Origin: Nocardia amamiensis NBRC 102102
GTDB lineage: Bacteria > Actinomycetota > Actinomycetes > Mycobacteriales > Mycobacteriaceae
Direction: 5' to 3'
Length of the DNA stretch: 32,536 bases
NCBI RefSeq assembly: GCF_001612745.1
Contig: NZ_BDBA01000042.1
Coordinates: forward strand, 1-32,536
Made by a program: the position numbers and the translations under genes. The notes beneath the pieces are model-generated. The model saw only the letters and a program-made list of their open reading frames with translations, ran no database searches and was not told the origin of the DNA. This document shows, piece by piece, positions 15,086 through 22,874 of the stretch (the stretch's first letter is position 1; every line of letters starts with the position of its first letter).

Positions 15086-16131
15086 TTGGCCATAACCTCC
15101 TCCTGCTCACGGTCCTGAGCACCGTTGTCCTCGTGCGCGGACGCGTCGGTCGTCGTGGGCGCCGAGGCGGCCGCGCCGCCCGGCTGGACGGGCGCGATCA
15201 CCGGTACGGCGGGGTCGACCGCGATCAGCCAGCGGCGCGCGGCGCGGCCGCGTCCGAGCAGGTCACGTCCCTCGATCGTCCGCAGCACCCACAGGGTCAG
15301 CAGCGCTACCGCGGCGGCAACCGCGTTGGTGAACGCCGTGAACAGCACTCCGTCCGCCTTGGCCTGCAACGAGTCGGCGTTCCGCCACAGCAGCGCGGCC
15401 AGCGCGACAGCGCCGCCGAAAATCCAGGCCACCCACCAGATTCGAATCGCGCGCCGCGATCGCGGGTCACCGCGCAGGGCGGCCACCTCGGACAGGAAGA
15501 TCCCCGGCCACAGCAGGTTGAGCACCGGAACCAGGCAACCGAAGGCGATCAGCCGCGGCGAACGCGGGTCGCGCCGCCCCGCCTCGGCGTAGGCCGCCTG
15601 CCTGATCTCGATCAGCCAGCCCACCACGGCCACCGCCGCCAGCAGCGCGAACACGAGCGCCAGCGCTCCGGCGACCACGACGAACGCGTCGGAGGCGAAC
15701 AACACCGCGGGATGGATCAGGCGCGTGCGGTTGCGCAGCAGAACCGAGTAGCGCGCAAGTTCGGCCAGAGCCGCGAGCATGAAGACACCCACGGTCGTGA
15801 CGAGCAGCTTGGTCACCGAATCGGTGAGCCTGCCGAGCGGATCACGGGGTGTGGCCCCGGCCTGCGGCGGCGCGTCGATCAGACCCCAGCGCGGTATCTG
15901 CGCGTAGCGGGGCGTCGGCGTGGCCGCGGGCACTGCGGCGGGCGAGGGCGCCCTACGCGTCCGGTGATCGGGTTTGCGTGCCACCCAGCGGTAGTTGCGG
16001 CGGTCGGCGGGCGCGTCGATCGGCGCGGGCGAGAGGAGCACGCCGCGGCAGCGTGGGCACCAGTGCATCGGCGCCCCTTGCACGGCCCAGCGCGCGCCGC
16101 AGCGTGCACAAGGTTGCACCACCGTACTCAC
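15082..16131 (-). CDS. Zinc-ribbon DUF4328-like membrane protein (Rv3843c-like)
   Basis: A 349-residue protein. Residues 1-30 form a zinc ribbon with two cysteine pairs (PCARCGARW, Cys8 and Cys11; HWCPRCRGV, Cys25 and Cys28). A basic, Pro/Ala-rich linker reaches about residue 100, followed by roughly six hydrophobic helices (TDSVTKLLVTTVGVFMLAALAEL, AFVVVAGALALVFALLAAVAVVGWL, and a tail ending ALLTLWVLRT). The sequence between helices (LIAFGCLVPVLNLLWPGIFLSEV) resembles DUF4328 proteins. The C-terminal tail is acidic. It matches the position of Rv3843c before glpQ1. Function unknown. GTG start with GAGG about 7 nt upstream, 19 nt after the rhodanese gene. Confidence 0.78.
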   Translation of the reverse strand: MSTVVQPCARCGARWAVQGAPMHWCPRCRGVLLSPAPIDAPADRRNYRWVARKPDHRTRRAPSPAAVPAATPTPRYAQIPRWGLIDAPPQAGATPRDPLGRLTDSVTKLLVTTVGVFMLAALAELARYSVLLRNRTRLIHPAVLFASDAFVVVAGALALVFALLAAVAVVGWLIEIRQAAYAEAGRRDPRSPRLIAFGCLVPVLNLLWPGIFLSEVAALRGDPRSRRAIRIWWVAWIFGGAVALAALLWRNADSLQAKADGVLFTAFTNAVAAAVALLTLWVLRTIEGRDLLGRGRAARRWLIAVDPAVPVIAPVQPGGAAASAPTTTDASAHEDNGAQDREQEEVMAK

Positions 16132-16150
16132 CGCGCACCTCGTTTCTTCG

Positions 16151-16522
16151 TCAGTAGATCTTGGCCTCGTGGTCGCCGTCCGCGACCAGTGGGCGTCCCG
16201 CCTGTTGCCATGCCACCATGCCGCCGCGGACCTGGATGGCGTCGTATCCGATATGCGTCAGATATTCGACCACCTGCAGGGAACGGCCGCCTTGCCGACA
16301 GACGACATAGAGGTCCGCGTCGTTTTCCAGCTCGTCGATCCGGGCGGGCACGTCGACCATCGGGATGTGGATCGCACCCGGTGCATGTCCGAGCCGCCAC
16401 TCGTCGTCCTCGCGCACGTCGAGCAGAATCGGGCGCGGCGCGTCGTCCGAGGCGGGCACGCTGCTGTCGAATTCGGCAGGCAGCTCCGCGACCGTGACCG
16501 ACGGAATGTGGGGGCTCGTCAC
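16151..16522 (-). CDS. Single-domain rhodanese-like protein
   Basis: A 123-residue protein consisting of one rhodanese domain: SVTVAELPAEF, ILLDVREDDEWRLGHAPGAIHIPM and the active-site loop VVCRQGGRS with Cys75. Such proteins transfer sulfane sulfur through the Cys; a six-residue loop like CRQGGRS is typical of sulfurtransferases rather than phosphatases. The physiological acceptor is unknown. The start is GTG 16522 (VTSPHIPSV), since the domain begins directly after it; the frame is open further upstream but over non-domain sequence that contains the DnaA-box cluster. It begins the three-gene operon ending with glpQ1. Confidence 0.85.
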   Translation of the reverse strand: MTSPHIPSVTVAELPAEFDSSVPASDDAPRPILLDVREDDEWRLGHAPGAIHIPMVDVPARIDELENDADLYVVCRQGGRSLQVVEYLTHIGYDAIQVRGGMVAWQQAGRPLVADGDHEAKIY

Positions 16523-16651
16523 AGATCCGATACTGCCATGGGGGGCTGGATGCCGTGCAGTTCCGGACCCGGAGACGAGCTCGACAGCAGGCAACGACTT
16601 CGGGTATGTTCTCCTCCTCGGAACTCGACCACGGCCCCACTCCATGCTGGT

Positions 16652-16701
16652 TGTGCATAACTCGGTCGAAGTTATCCACATAATCCACAAGCTGATCCAC
16701 A
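16652..16701. promoter_or_regulatory. Cluster of four DnaA-box-like 9-mers
   Basis: TGTGCATAA (16652-16660) is the reverse of TTATGCACA, a perfect TTATNCACA box. TTATCCACA (16672-16680) is a perfect box in forward orientation. TAATCCACA (16681-16689) follows with no spacer and TGATCCACA (16693-16701) after 3 nt, each with one mismatch. The ATCCACA core is thus repeated three times in the same orientation. Confidence 0.68.
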
Positions 16702-17020
16702 AGACGCGGCTATGGAAGAGCGCGCCACCGAAAGGGTGCGGCTATCGAGCAGCCGATCGATCAGACCCAGCCTTTTCCGTACCCAAGGCCCGGAACCACC
16801 CCGGCTTCGACGTTCTCCCCCCGGTCGGCCCCTGTGTGAGCGATGCGAATGACCGATCCGGGACTCCCCTCCTTGACCATCCCGGAGCGGCCATTCGTCG
16901 CCGACGTCGAAGCCTGCGGCCGAAGAGGCTCCGATATCTACTTGGACGGCGCCGGCACTCATTCGGTTCCATGAAAATGAGAACGCCGCTGAAATACGGG
17001 GCTTGCGTCACGAGGATCGG

Positions 17021-17026
17021 TAGCCT
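17021..17026 (+). promoter_or_regulatory. Candidate -10 box (TAGCCT), leaderless layout
   Basis: TAGCCT is followed by 6 nt and ATG 17033, with no ribosome-binding sequence between. Confidence 0.5.
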
Positions 17027-17032
17027 GGGCCT

Positions 17033-17644
17033 ATGAACGTGAGCAGGGGGCTACTCGACGGAATGGACACCGCCGGTCTCAACGTCGCGCTGTCGGAGGC
17101 CACGTGCCTCGGCCTCGCGGTGGACGAGGCGGCCAATCAACTACGACTCGACCTCGAAGTGCTGACACTCCCCGAGCACGGCACGGGATCGGAGGACTAC
17201 CGGGTCCAAGTGACCTTCACCGGCGTGAGCCGGATCGCCGCCTCCCTGCGGGCACAGCACTGGGACGACGTGGAGCCGCGGGTGCTGCCGCTGCAACTGG
17301 ACGGCGTGGACGAGGCCATTCGCAGCTTCGGCGGCGGGCGGCTGCACGGCTGGGAATTCATCGACCTGGACGACAGCGGCTGGGCGCTGTGGAGCGAGCT
17401 GCTCAGCTTCGACACCAGGATCGACGACCACGAATCCGCGCATGTTCTGGAGTTCTCGCAAGAGGAGGGCATCGATCCGCGCGAGCTGGACGTCCGGGTG
17501 TGGTTCGACGGCATGACCGTTCACGACGCGCAGGGCAAGCAGATCCCGCTGGCGGATTTCATCGCGAATGGAGTTCGCTGGTGGCAGGCGCACGACGCGG
17601 GCGACCCGCGGGCAACCCGGCCCGGGATCGCTCCACCGTTGTAA
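17033..17644 (+). CDS. Conserved-looking hypothetical protein, 203 residues
   Basis: Not recognised as a named family. It is a soluble, acidic protein without signal peptide or membrane helix. Alternating hydrophobic patterns (NQLRLDLEVLTL, YRVQVTFTGVSRIAASL, LHGWEFIDL) suggest a beta-rich N-terminal and central domain. The C-terminal part contains LDVRVWFDGMTVHDAQGKQIPLADFIANGVRWWQAHD. High third-position GC and a TAGCCT box 6 nt before the ATG support a real gene. It converges with msrA across a strong double hairpin. No function can be proposed. Confidence 0.75.
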   Translation: MNVSRGLLDGMDTAGLNVALSEATCLGLAVDEAANQLRLDLEVLTLPEHGTGSEDYRVQVTFTGVSRIAASLRAQHWDDVEPRVLPLQLDGVDEAIRSFGGGRLHGWEFIDLDDSGWALWSELLSFDTRIDDHESAHVLEFSQEEGIDPRELDVRVWFDGMTVHDAQGKQIPLADFIANGVRWWQAHDAGDPRATRPGIAPPL

Positions 17645-17653
17645 CCGCCTGCC

Positions 17654-17723
17654 CCGGACCGAAACGACTCGCGTCACCGGGTTCCGCGCATCCGGTCTAC
17701 CGGATGCGCGGTTCTCGGTCCGG
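17654..17723. terminator. Bidirectional nested-hairpin terminator
   Basis: An inner perfect 12-bp stem, CCGCGCATCCGG-TCTA-CCGGATGCGCGG (17684-17711), is enclosed by CCGGACCGA (17654-17662) and TCGGTCCGG (17715-17723). It sits between the convergent 17033 and msrA genes and can serve both. The T-tail is weak. Confidence 0.75.
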
Positions 17724-17731
17724 CCGGCGCG

Positions 17732-18412
<681 letters not shown>

Positions 18413-18418
18413 GGTTCG

Positions 18419-18424
18419 ATGCTA
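18419..18424 (-). promoter_or_regulatory. Candidate -10 box (TAGCAT) of msrA, leaderless layout
   Basis: On the minus strand TAGCAT is followed by 6 nt and the msrA ATG, with no Shine-Dalgarno sequence. Confidence 0.5.
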
Positions 18425-18649
18425 CGCGTGCGTTTCCAGTGGTGCCGATGTTCGTGATGTGACGATCCGCGACCCGTCCGCCGGCGGGTGAGCAGTACGT
18501 CGCCGTCGTGAAACGATGCGATGTGCGGTTCGGTCGGTGTCACCGGAATGCGCGGGCGTCAGCCCAAGTTGGAATCGACCGGGTGTACGAATGATGGTTG
18601 GCTGTGCTCTGGACAACGGGCACACCAGCCCGACATAGGAAGGGACATC

Positions 18650-19273
18650 GTGGCTGAGTACACGCTGCCAGATCTGGATTACGACTACAGCGCCCTGGAG
18701 CCCCACATCTCCGGGCAGATCAACGAGCTTCATCATTCCAAGCACCACGCCGCTTACGTCGCCGGTGCGAACGCCGCACTGGAGAAGCTGGAAGCCGCTC
18801 GGGAGTCGGGCGATCACAGCGCCATCTTCCTGAACGAGAAGAACCTCGCCTTCCACCTGGGTGGCCACGTCAACCACTCCATCTGGTGGAAGAACCTCTC
18901 CCCCAACGGCGGTGACAAGCCGGTCGGCGAGCTGGCCGCGGCGATCGACGACCAGTTCGGCTCGTTCGACAAGTTCCGCGCGCAGTTCACCGCGGCGGCC
19001 AACGGTCTGCAGGGCTCCGGCTGGGCGGTGCTCGGCTTCGACACCCTCGGCCAGAAGCTGCTGACCTTCCAGCTCTACGACCAGCAGGCCAACGTCCCGC
19101 TCGGCATCATCCCGCTGCTGCAGGTCGACATGTGGGAGCACGCTTTCTACCTGCAGTACAAGAACGTCAAGGCGGACTACGTCACCGCGTTCTGGAACGT
19201 CGTCAACTGGGCCGACGTGCAGGAGCGGTTCGCCAAGGCGACCTCTCAGGCGAAGGGCCTCATCTTCGGCTGA
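18650..19273 (+). CDS. sodA: Superoxide dismutase, Fe/Mn family
   Basis: A 207-residue enzyme, very close to mycobacterial SodA from [13 protein letters not shown] to [11 protein letters not shown]. It dismutates superoxide in the cytoplasm or outside the cell; there is no signal peptide, as in M. tuberculosis, where export is SecA2-linked. Metal ligands are His28, His76, Asp160 and His164 (DMWEH). Position 145 is Gln (LYDQQAN), where I recall His in the M. tuberculosis iron enzyme and Gln in manganese-type mycobacterial enzymes. This suggests manganese or mixed metal use. GTG start fixed by AGGAAGGG at 18637-18644. The longer frame to 18521 is promoter sequence. Confidence 0.96.
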   Translation: MAEYTLPDLDYDYSALEPHISGQINELHHSKHHAAYVAGANAALEKLEAARESGDHSAIFLNEKNLAFHLGGHVNHSIWWKNLSPNGGDKPVGELAAAIDDQFGSFDKFRAQFTAAANGLQGSGWAVLGFDTLGQKLLTFQLYDQQANVPLGIIPLLQVDMWEHAFYLQYKNVKADYVTAFWNVVNWADVQERFAKATSQAKGLIFG

Positions 19274-19294
19274 GCCGTTCGGAACACCGGTATC

Positions 19295-19346
19295 GGGTCC
19301 GCGAACCCCAGCCACGCCCGGCTGGGGTTCGCGGACCCTTCCGTTT
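19295..19346 (+). terminator. Terminator of sodA
   Basis: A perfect 19-bp stem from GGGTCCGCGAACCCCAGCC with loop ACGCCC is followed by the tail TTCCGTTT. It begins 22 nt after the sodA stop. Confidence 0.92.
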
Positions 19347-19452
19347 GGCACTCTTTGGTACTTGTGTGCCAGGTGACTCGTGGTTCATATTCGGGAATCC
19401 ACAGAAAAAGGACGGGCAAGGCCGCCCCCGGTTCCACAAACGGGAGGCAGAA

Positions 19453-19980
19453 ATGCGCACGAACGAACCAATCGGCATCACGCCGTTCCACTCGCGTGGC
19501 TCGCTGCGGGGCTTCGTTATCTCCGGCCGCTGGCCGGACACTACCAAGGAGTGGGCCCAGGTTCTCGTACTCGCGGTACGCGTGGCCACGCTTCCCGGGT
19601 TGCTGACGACCTCCACGGTGTTCGGTGTGCGTGAGGAGCTACCCGACGATCCAGCCCCCGGCACGGTCGGCCTGGTGCTGGCCGAAGGTCCTGTGCTCGG
19701 CGAGGAAGCCGTGCAACCCGGCCGGTTTGCCACACATGTGCCACCAGCCCTGCTGATGCTGCATCCCCCGTCCGAAACCCTGCCTTCGCTGCCCGAATGC
19801 GCGGGCGCGGCATCCGGCTGCGTACTGCTGCCCGGCGTGCCGCATCTGGGGCTGGAGCACCGCGCCGCGTGGGCCGAGGCGGAGTCCGACGGGACGGTCA
19901 CGTCGCTGGTCAGCCGGGTCGGCCTGGACCCGATCAGTGATCCCGACACCGCGATTCTGGCCATGCTGCTGGCCGCGTGA
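19453..19980 (+). CDS. Hypothetical protein of 175 residues
   Basis: Not recognised as a named family. It starts MRTNEPIGITPFHSRGSLRGFVISGRWPD and contains a long Ala/Val/Leu-rich middle and the end DPISDPDTAILAMLLAA. Two cysteines lie close together (LPECAGAASGCVLLPG). No transmembrane helix or signal peptide is evident. The start is set by a strong GGGAGG at 19442-19447 with 5 nt spacing, just downstream of the sodA terminator. The same frame is open further left, but only through the antisense-free end of sodA in another frame and the terminator. A leading short ORF is unlikely. The gene ends before the riboswitch region. Confidence 0.7.
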   Translation: MRTNEPIGITPFHSRGSLRGFVISGRWPDTTKEWAQVLVLAVRVATLPGLLTTSTVFGVREELPDDPAPGTVGLVLAEGPVLGEEAVQPGRFATHVPPALLMLHPPSETLPSLPECAGAASGCVLLPGVPHLGLEHRAAWAEAESDGTVTSLVSRVGLDPISDPDTAILAMLLAA

Positions 19981-20084
19981 GGGTAGCCGAAACTCCTTGC
20001 GCGGATCGCCAAACTTATTGCGCGCATTGCGATTTCGACTACAACGAGTTGGCGCGGAGGATCCGGCGCGGTAGAGTCGGAAAC

Positions 20085-20196
20085 AGCGAAGGGGAGTAGC
20101 CCCCAATTGCACAGTCGACATACTGACCCGCAGCCCCACCTGGGCCCGGGTCCGGCTGTGTGAACCGGCATCCATCCGGTGGGCGAGACCTTCGGC
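20085..20196 (+). ncRNA. yybP-ykoY manganese riboswitch
   Basis: The signature elements occur in order: GGGGAGTAGC (20091-20100), GACATAC (20117-20123), and GGGCGAGACC (20181-20190). GAAGG (20088-20092) can pair with CCTTC (20189-20193) to form the closing stem. The arms in between form hairpins (for example ACCGG/CCGGT near 20164-20180). This class binds Mn(II) and controls manganese exporters; the gene 80 nt downstream encodes such a transporter. It should increase expression when manganese is high. Confidence 0.86.
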
Positions 20197-20217
20197 CTGG
20201 ACAACCGATTCGTTGTC

Positions 20218-20265
20218 GGCCGGAGGCTACCCCTATCTCCGACCGGCAGGCCGGAGACCTTGGAG
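20218..20265 (+). promoter_or_regulatory. Possible expression platform of the Mn riboswitch
   Basis: GGCCGGAG occurs twice (20218-20225 and 20249-20256); each can pair with CTTCGGCC (20190-20197), the 3' side of the aptamer's closing stem. GAGACCTT is also repeated (20185-20192 and 20254-20261), the second time directly before the ribosome site GGAG (20262-20265). GGCTACCCC (20225-20233) can pair with GGGGAGTAGCC of the aptamer with a 2-nt bulge. Mutually exclusive pairing is thus possible. Confidence 0.5.
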
Positions 20266-20275
20266 CAAGCCACAC

Positions 20276-21025
20276 ATGATCGCCACCGTATTGCTGAGCA
20301 TCGGCATCGTCTTTCTCGCCGAGCTGGGAGACAAGTCCCAGCTGATGGCGCTGACGTTCGCCCTGCGCTATCGCTGGTGGGTAGTGCTGGGCGGCATCGC
20401 GACGGCCACGGCGGCGGTGCACTTGATCTCGGTCGGCGTCGGCTACTTCCTCGGTACGGCCCTGCCCACCCGAGCGATCGCACTGGTCGCCGCGGTCACC
20501 TTCCTGGCCGTCGGCCTGTGGACCTTGCGTGAGCACTTCGGTCCCGCCGACGGGCAGCCCGAGCCGAAGACGCCCAAGACCGCGAGCGCGCCGTTCTTCG
20601 TGGTGCTGTCCGCGTTCCTGCTGGCCGAGCTGGGCGATCGGACCATGTTCGCGACCGCGGCGCTGGCCACCGACTTCGACTGGGCGGGCGTCTGGCTGGG
20701 CTCGACTATCGGCATGGTCGCCGCCGACGCGCTCGCCATCGCGGTCGGCATGCTGGTCGGCAAGCACCTGCCGGAGCACGCGATCGGCATAGGCTCGGGC
20801 TTGCTGTTCCTCTACTTCGGTGCGGCGACCTTGCTCGGCGCCGCCGCACCCGCCCTGCCAGGCCCGCTCGTCGCCGCCGTCGCCCTCTCCGCACCGGCAG
20901 CTGCTCTCGGAGTACTTCTGGCCCGGCGGGCGGTCGAAGGCCGACGGTCCGCCTCCGACCGACCGCCCTTCACCGAGGCTGCGCGGATCACAGCTGGTCA
21001 GTCGCCTCGCCGACCCGCTCGTTGA
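20276..21025 (+). CDS. TMEM165/GDT1 (UPF0016) family manganese transporter
   Basis: A 249-residue membrane protein with two homologous halves, each with three hydrophobic helices. Each half carries the family signature: AELGDKSQ at residues 15-22 and AELGDRTM at 117-124, with the acidic Glu and Asp that coordinate Mn(II) or Ca(II). Bacterial members of this family (MneA type) export manganese, and the yybP-ykoY riboswitch upstream supports that role here. The ATG 20276 follows GGAG by 10 nt; the upstream in-frame start at 20213 lies within the RNA switch. Its 3' end overlaps the convergent MarR gene by 38 bp. Confidence 0.9.
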   Translation: MIATVLLSIGIVFLAELGDKSQLMALTFALRYRWWVVLGGIATATAAVHLISVGVGYFLGTALPTRAIALVAAVTFLAVGLWTLREHFGPADGQPEPKTPKTASAPFFVVLSAFLLAELGDRTMFATAALATDFDWAGVWLGSTIGMVAADALAIAVGMLVGKHLPEHAIGIGSGLLFLYFGAATLLGAAAPALPGPLVAAVALSAPAAALGVLLARRAVEGRRSASDRPPFTEAARITAGQSPRRPAR

Positions 21026-21446
21026 GCTCCGCGACGAAGCGCGCCAGCAGTTCGATCTCGGCGGTGTCATATTCGTCGAGATGCGCTCCGATCGCGGCGC
21101 CGAGGCCGGCGAAGAGCGCTGCGACCGCGGCACTTGCCTCGTCGAGCGCGACGAGAACGCGACGCCTGTCCTGCGGATCACGCTCTCGCCGGACATAGCC
21201 TGCGCGTTCCAGCCGGTCGATCAACGCGGTCACCGCGCCGCCGCGGGTTATCCCGAGCCGAGCAGCCAGGCTGCCGGGGGTCTGCGGCCCATCGATGCCG
21301 AGAACATTGAGACAGCTGAGATCGGTCAGCGTTATCCCGAGGCGCGACGCGACCACCGAGTGGAACATGACGGTGCGGGTTGCCTGGACCCGTAACTCGT
21401 TCTGCAACGAAGTCAGGGCCGTTCTCCGGGTTTTCCCTGATGTCAC
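20988..21446 (-). CDS. MarR family transcriptional regulator
   Basis: A 152-residue winged-helix repressor: LTSLQNELRVQATRTVMFHSVVASRLGITLTDLSCLNVL (helices 1-2, split as LTSLQNELRV and LTDLSCLNVL), the recognition region TPGSLAARLGITRGGAVTALIDRLERAGYVRRERDPQDRRRVLVAL, and a C-terminal dimer helix. MarR proteins bind palindromes and release DNA on ligand or oxidant binding. GTG 21446 is the start (VTSGKTRRTAL), with AGGAG 9 nt upstream; upstream codons lie within the operator. It is divergent from the small membrane protein, with the operator between them, so it likely represses both. Confidence 0.9.
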   Translation of the reverse strand: MTSGKTRRTALTSLQNELRVQATRTVMFHSVVASRLGITLTDLSCLNVLGIDGPQTPGSLAARLGITRGGAVTALIDRLERAGYVRRERDPQDRRRVLVALDEASAAVAALFAGLGAAIGAHLDEYDTAEIELLARFVAELNERVGEATDQL

Positions 21447-21467
21447 CGCACAGGGCTCCTTTCTATT

Positions 21468-21500
21468 CTCTCTATTATAGAGAGTCTCTGAAATAGAGAG
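21468..21500. promoter_or_regulatory. MarR-type operator, two sites
   Basis: CTCTCTATTATAGAGAG (21468-21484) is a perfect 8-1-8 palindrome. A second ATAGAGAG half-site lies 16 bp further (21493-21500), with a poorer partner half (5 of 8). Both sit in the AT-rich divergent promoter between the MarR gene and the membrane-protein gene; TATTAT within the palindrome could be a -10 element. Confidence 0.78.
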
Positions 21501-21526
21501 TACTTGAGGACGATAGGAGTTCGGAC

Positions 21527-22042
21527 ATGACAACGAAGCGCGCGGTTCCGCTGTGGCTGCTGGTGATCTTCGTCGGCATCCAATTCGGCGCGGGATGGTA
21601 CGAGAAGCTCGGCATCATCCCGATGTGGGAGAGCGCCCCGCCCGACCAGGTACTCATCGCGATGGAGGAATCCGGCTTCAAGCGGGCCGGGCGAGCCTTC
21701 TGGCCGTTCGTGTCGCCCATCGTCACACTCCTGTCGCTGATCAATCTGTTCGTCGCGTGGCGCACACCCGGCCCCTTCCGGCGCTGGTGGATCGCAGGCG
21801 CCGCGATCATGGCCTGCTACTCCGTGACGACCTACGGCTACTTCGCGACCCAGATGCTGCTGTTCCAGTCCGGAGGCGCCGAATGGACCCCCGATCGGGT
21901 GGAGTCGTTCGTCGAGCTCTGGACTGCGCTGAACTACCCGCGCATGGTGCTCGGCGGCATCGGCTGGCTGTGCGCCCTGCGCGCGCTGTCGCTGTCGGCC
22001 GCCCGCGTGGGTCATCCGGCCCCCGCCGGAGTGCACGCCTGA
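21527..22042 (+). CDS. Small four-helix membrane protein, DUF1772-like
   Basis: A 171-residue protein with about four hydrophobic segments (VPLWLLVIFVGIQFGAGWY, FVSPIVTLLSLINLFVAW, WWIAGAAIMACYSVTTYGYFA, YPRMVLGGIGWLCALRAL). The pattern of a Tyr/Glu-containing first helix and central RWW motif resembles DUF1772 or anthrone-oxygenase-like membrane proteins, but I cannot confirm the family. TAGGAG about 10 nt before ATG 21527 supports the start. It is divergent from MarR across a shared operator and is probably its main target. The substrate or inducer is unknown. Confidence 0.78.
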   Translation: MTTKRAVPLWLLVIFVGIQFGAGWYEKLGIIPMWESAPPDQVLIAMEESGFKRAGRAFWPFVSPIVTLLSLINLFVAWRTPGPFRRWWIAGAAIMACYSVTTYGYFATQMLLFQSGGAEWTPDRVESFVELWTALNYPRMVLGGIGWLCALRALSLSAARVGHPAPAGVHA

Positions 22043-22077
22043 TACCTGCGCCGAGGCGGGGTCCGTACCGGACTCCG

Positions 22078-22740
22078 TCAAGGCGCGTGATCCACCAGTG
22101 CACATCCGTACAAGTCACCGCCTCGACCCACCAGATCCAGCAGCGGTTTCCGCAGCGCGAGCAGACCATCCGTGTCACCGACCGCGATCCGAGCGGTGAC
22201 CATCGACCCCACCGCGGCGGCGAGGGTCTGGCAGGCGAAGCGCTGCTGTTCGGTTCGCGCGTCGAGCACGTCGGCGATCAAACCGACGAACAACTCCTGC
22301 AGCTGGGCACGGCGCGCGATAGCCGCGGATCCCACCGCGAAGACCTCGACCAGGAACAGCCGCGCGCTGGCCGGGTCGTCCACCAAATGCTGAAGGTAGG
22401 CGCGCAAGATCCGGTCCATTCGCGCCATGGACTCGGTGCCCTCGGCCGAGACCTCTTCCGCCTCGGTGGCCTCGGCGATCCGATCGAGCAGTAGCCGCAC
22501 GGCGCGCTCGTAGGCCGCCTCGAAACAATCCTCCTTGGAGCGGAATTGCTCGTAGAAGGTTTCCCGCGACACACCGGCCCGCTTCAGGATCGCCGCAACC
22601 GACGTTCCGATATAGCCGTTTTCGGCCATGGCCTCGGCTGTCGCAATCAGGATCCGCTCGCGCTGCGAGGCGATCACCTGCTCCCGCGGCAGGCCGTGCC
22701 TGCCGCGCGGGAGGCGGGCACTGGTGGCCGATTCGGTCAT
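22078..22740 (-). CDS. TetR family transcriptional regulator
   Basis: A 220-residue regulator. The N-terminal helix-turn-helix is clear: RERILIATAEAMAENGYIGTSVAAILKRAGVSRETFYEQFRSKEDCFEAAYE (from RERIL to AAYE), about residues 28-80. The remainder is the variable helical ligand and dimer domain. GGAG lies 7 nt before the ATG. It is divergent from the SDR dehydrogenase gene (134 bp between starts), which is its most likely target. A weak inverted repeat GCGCCT-ACTA-AGGTGC (22815-22830) in the intergenic space could be its operator. The ligand is unknown. Confidence 0.9.
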   Translation of the reverse strand: MTESATSARLPRGRHGLPREQVIASQRERILIATAEAMAENGYIGTSVAAILKRAGVSRETFYEQFRSKEDCFEAAYERAVRLLLDRIAEATEAEEVSAEGTESMARMDRILRAYLQHLVDDPASARLFLVEVFAVGSAAIARRAQLQELFVGLIADVLDARTEQQRFACQTLAAAVGSMVTARIAVGDTDGLLALRKPLLDLVGRGGDLYGCALVDHAP

Positions 22741-22874
22741 GCGGTGACTCCGGTATTCGGTCGAGCTGACGTGGATGCTCCATTCTGCGGGCTGCCGACA
22801 GACTACGTCCGCCAGCGCCTACTAAGGTGCAATTGACGAAGGGCCAACTGGCTGTCACGAACGAGAGGACCATC

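Larger units (their letters stand above)
16523..17032. other. 510-bp intergenic region with DnaA-box cluster
   Basis: The region lies between the divergent rhodanese and 17033 genes. Its left half contains the box cluster at 16652-16701 in a locally AT-richer stretch; its right end carries the TAGCCT promoter box. A 43-codon frame from ATG 16849 and a 96-codon minus frame are open but show no coding character that I trust. Confidence 0.6.

Noticed and set aside
16849..16980. Small frame starting MTDPGLPSLTIPERPF in the 510-bp gap
   Set aside because: Too short, no ribosome site, and no recognisable family; kept as possible but unsupported.
18521..18649. 43-codon extension of SodA
   Set aside because: The GTG at 18650 gives the exact family N-terminus and has a strong ribosome site.
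19132..19452. Extension of the 19453 gene into sodA and its terminator
   Set aside because: It would read sodA in a wrong frame and cross a 19-bp terminator; GGGAGG fixes the later start.
20039..21196. 385-codon minus-strand frame opposite the riboswitch and transporter
   Set aside because: Gln/Arg-rich shadow crossing the riboswitch; no motifs.
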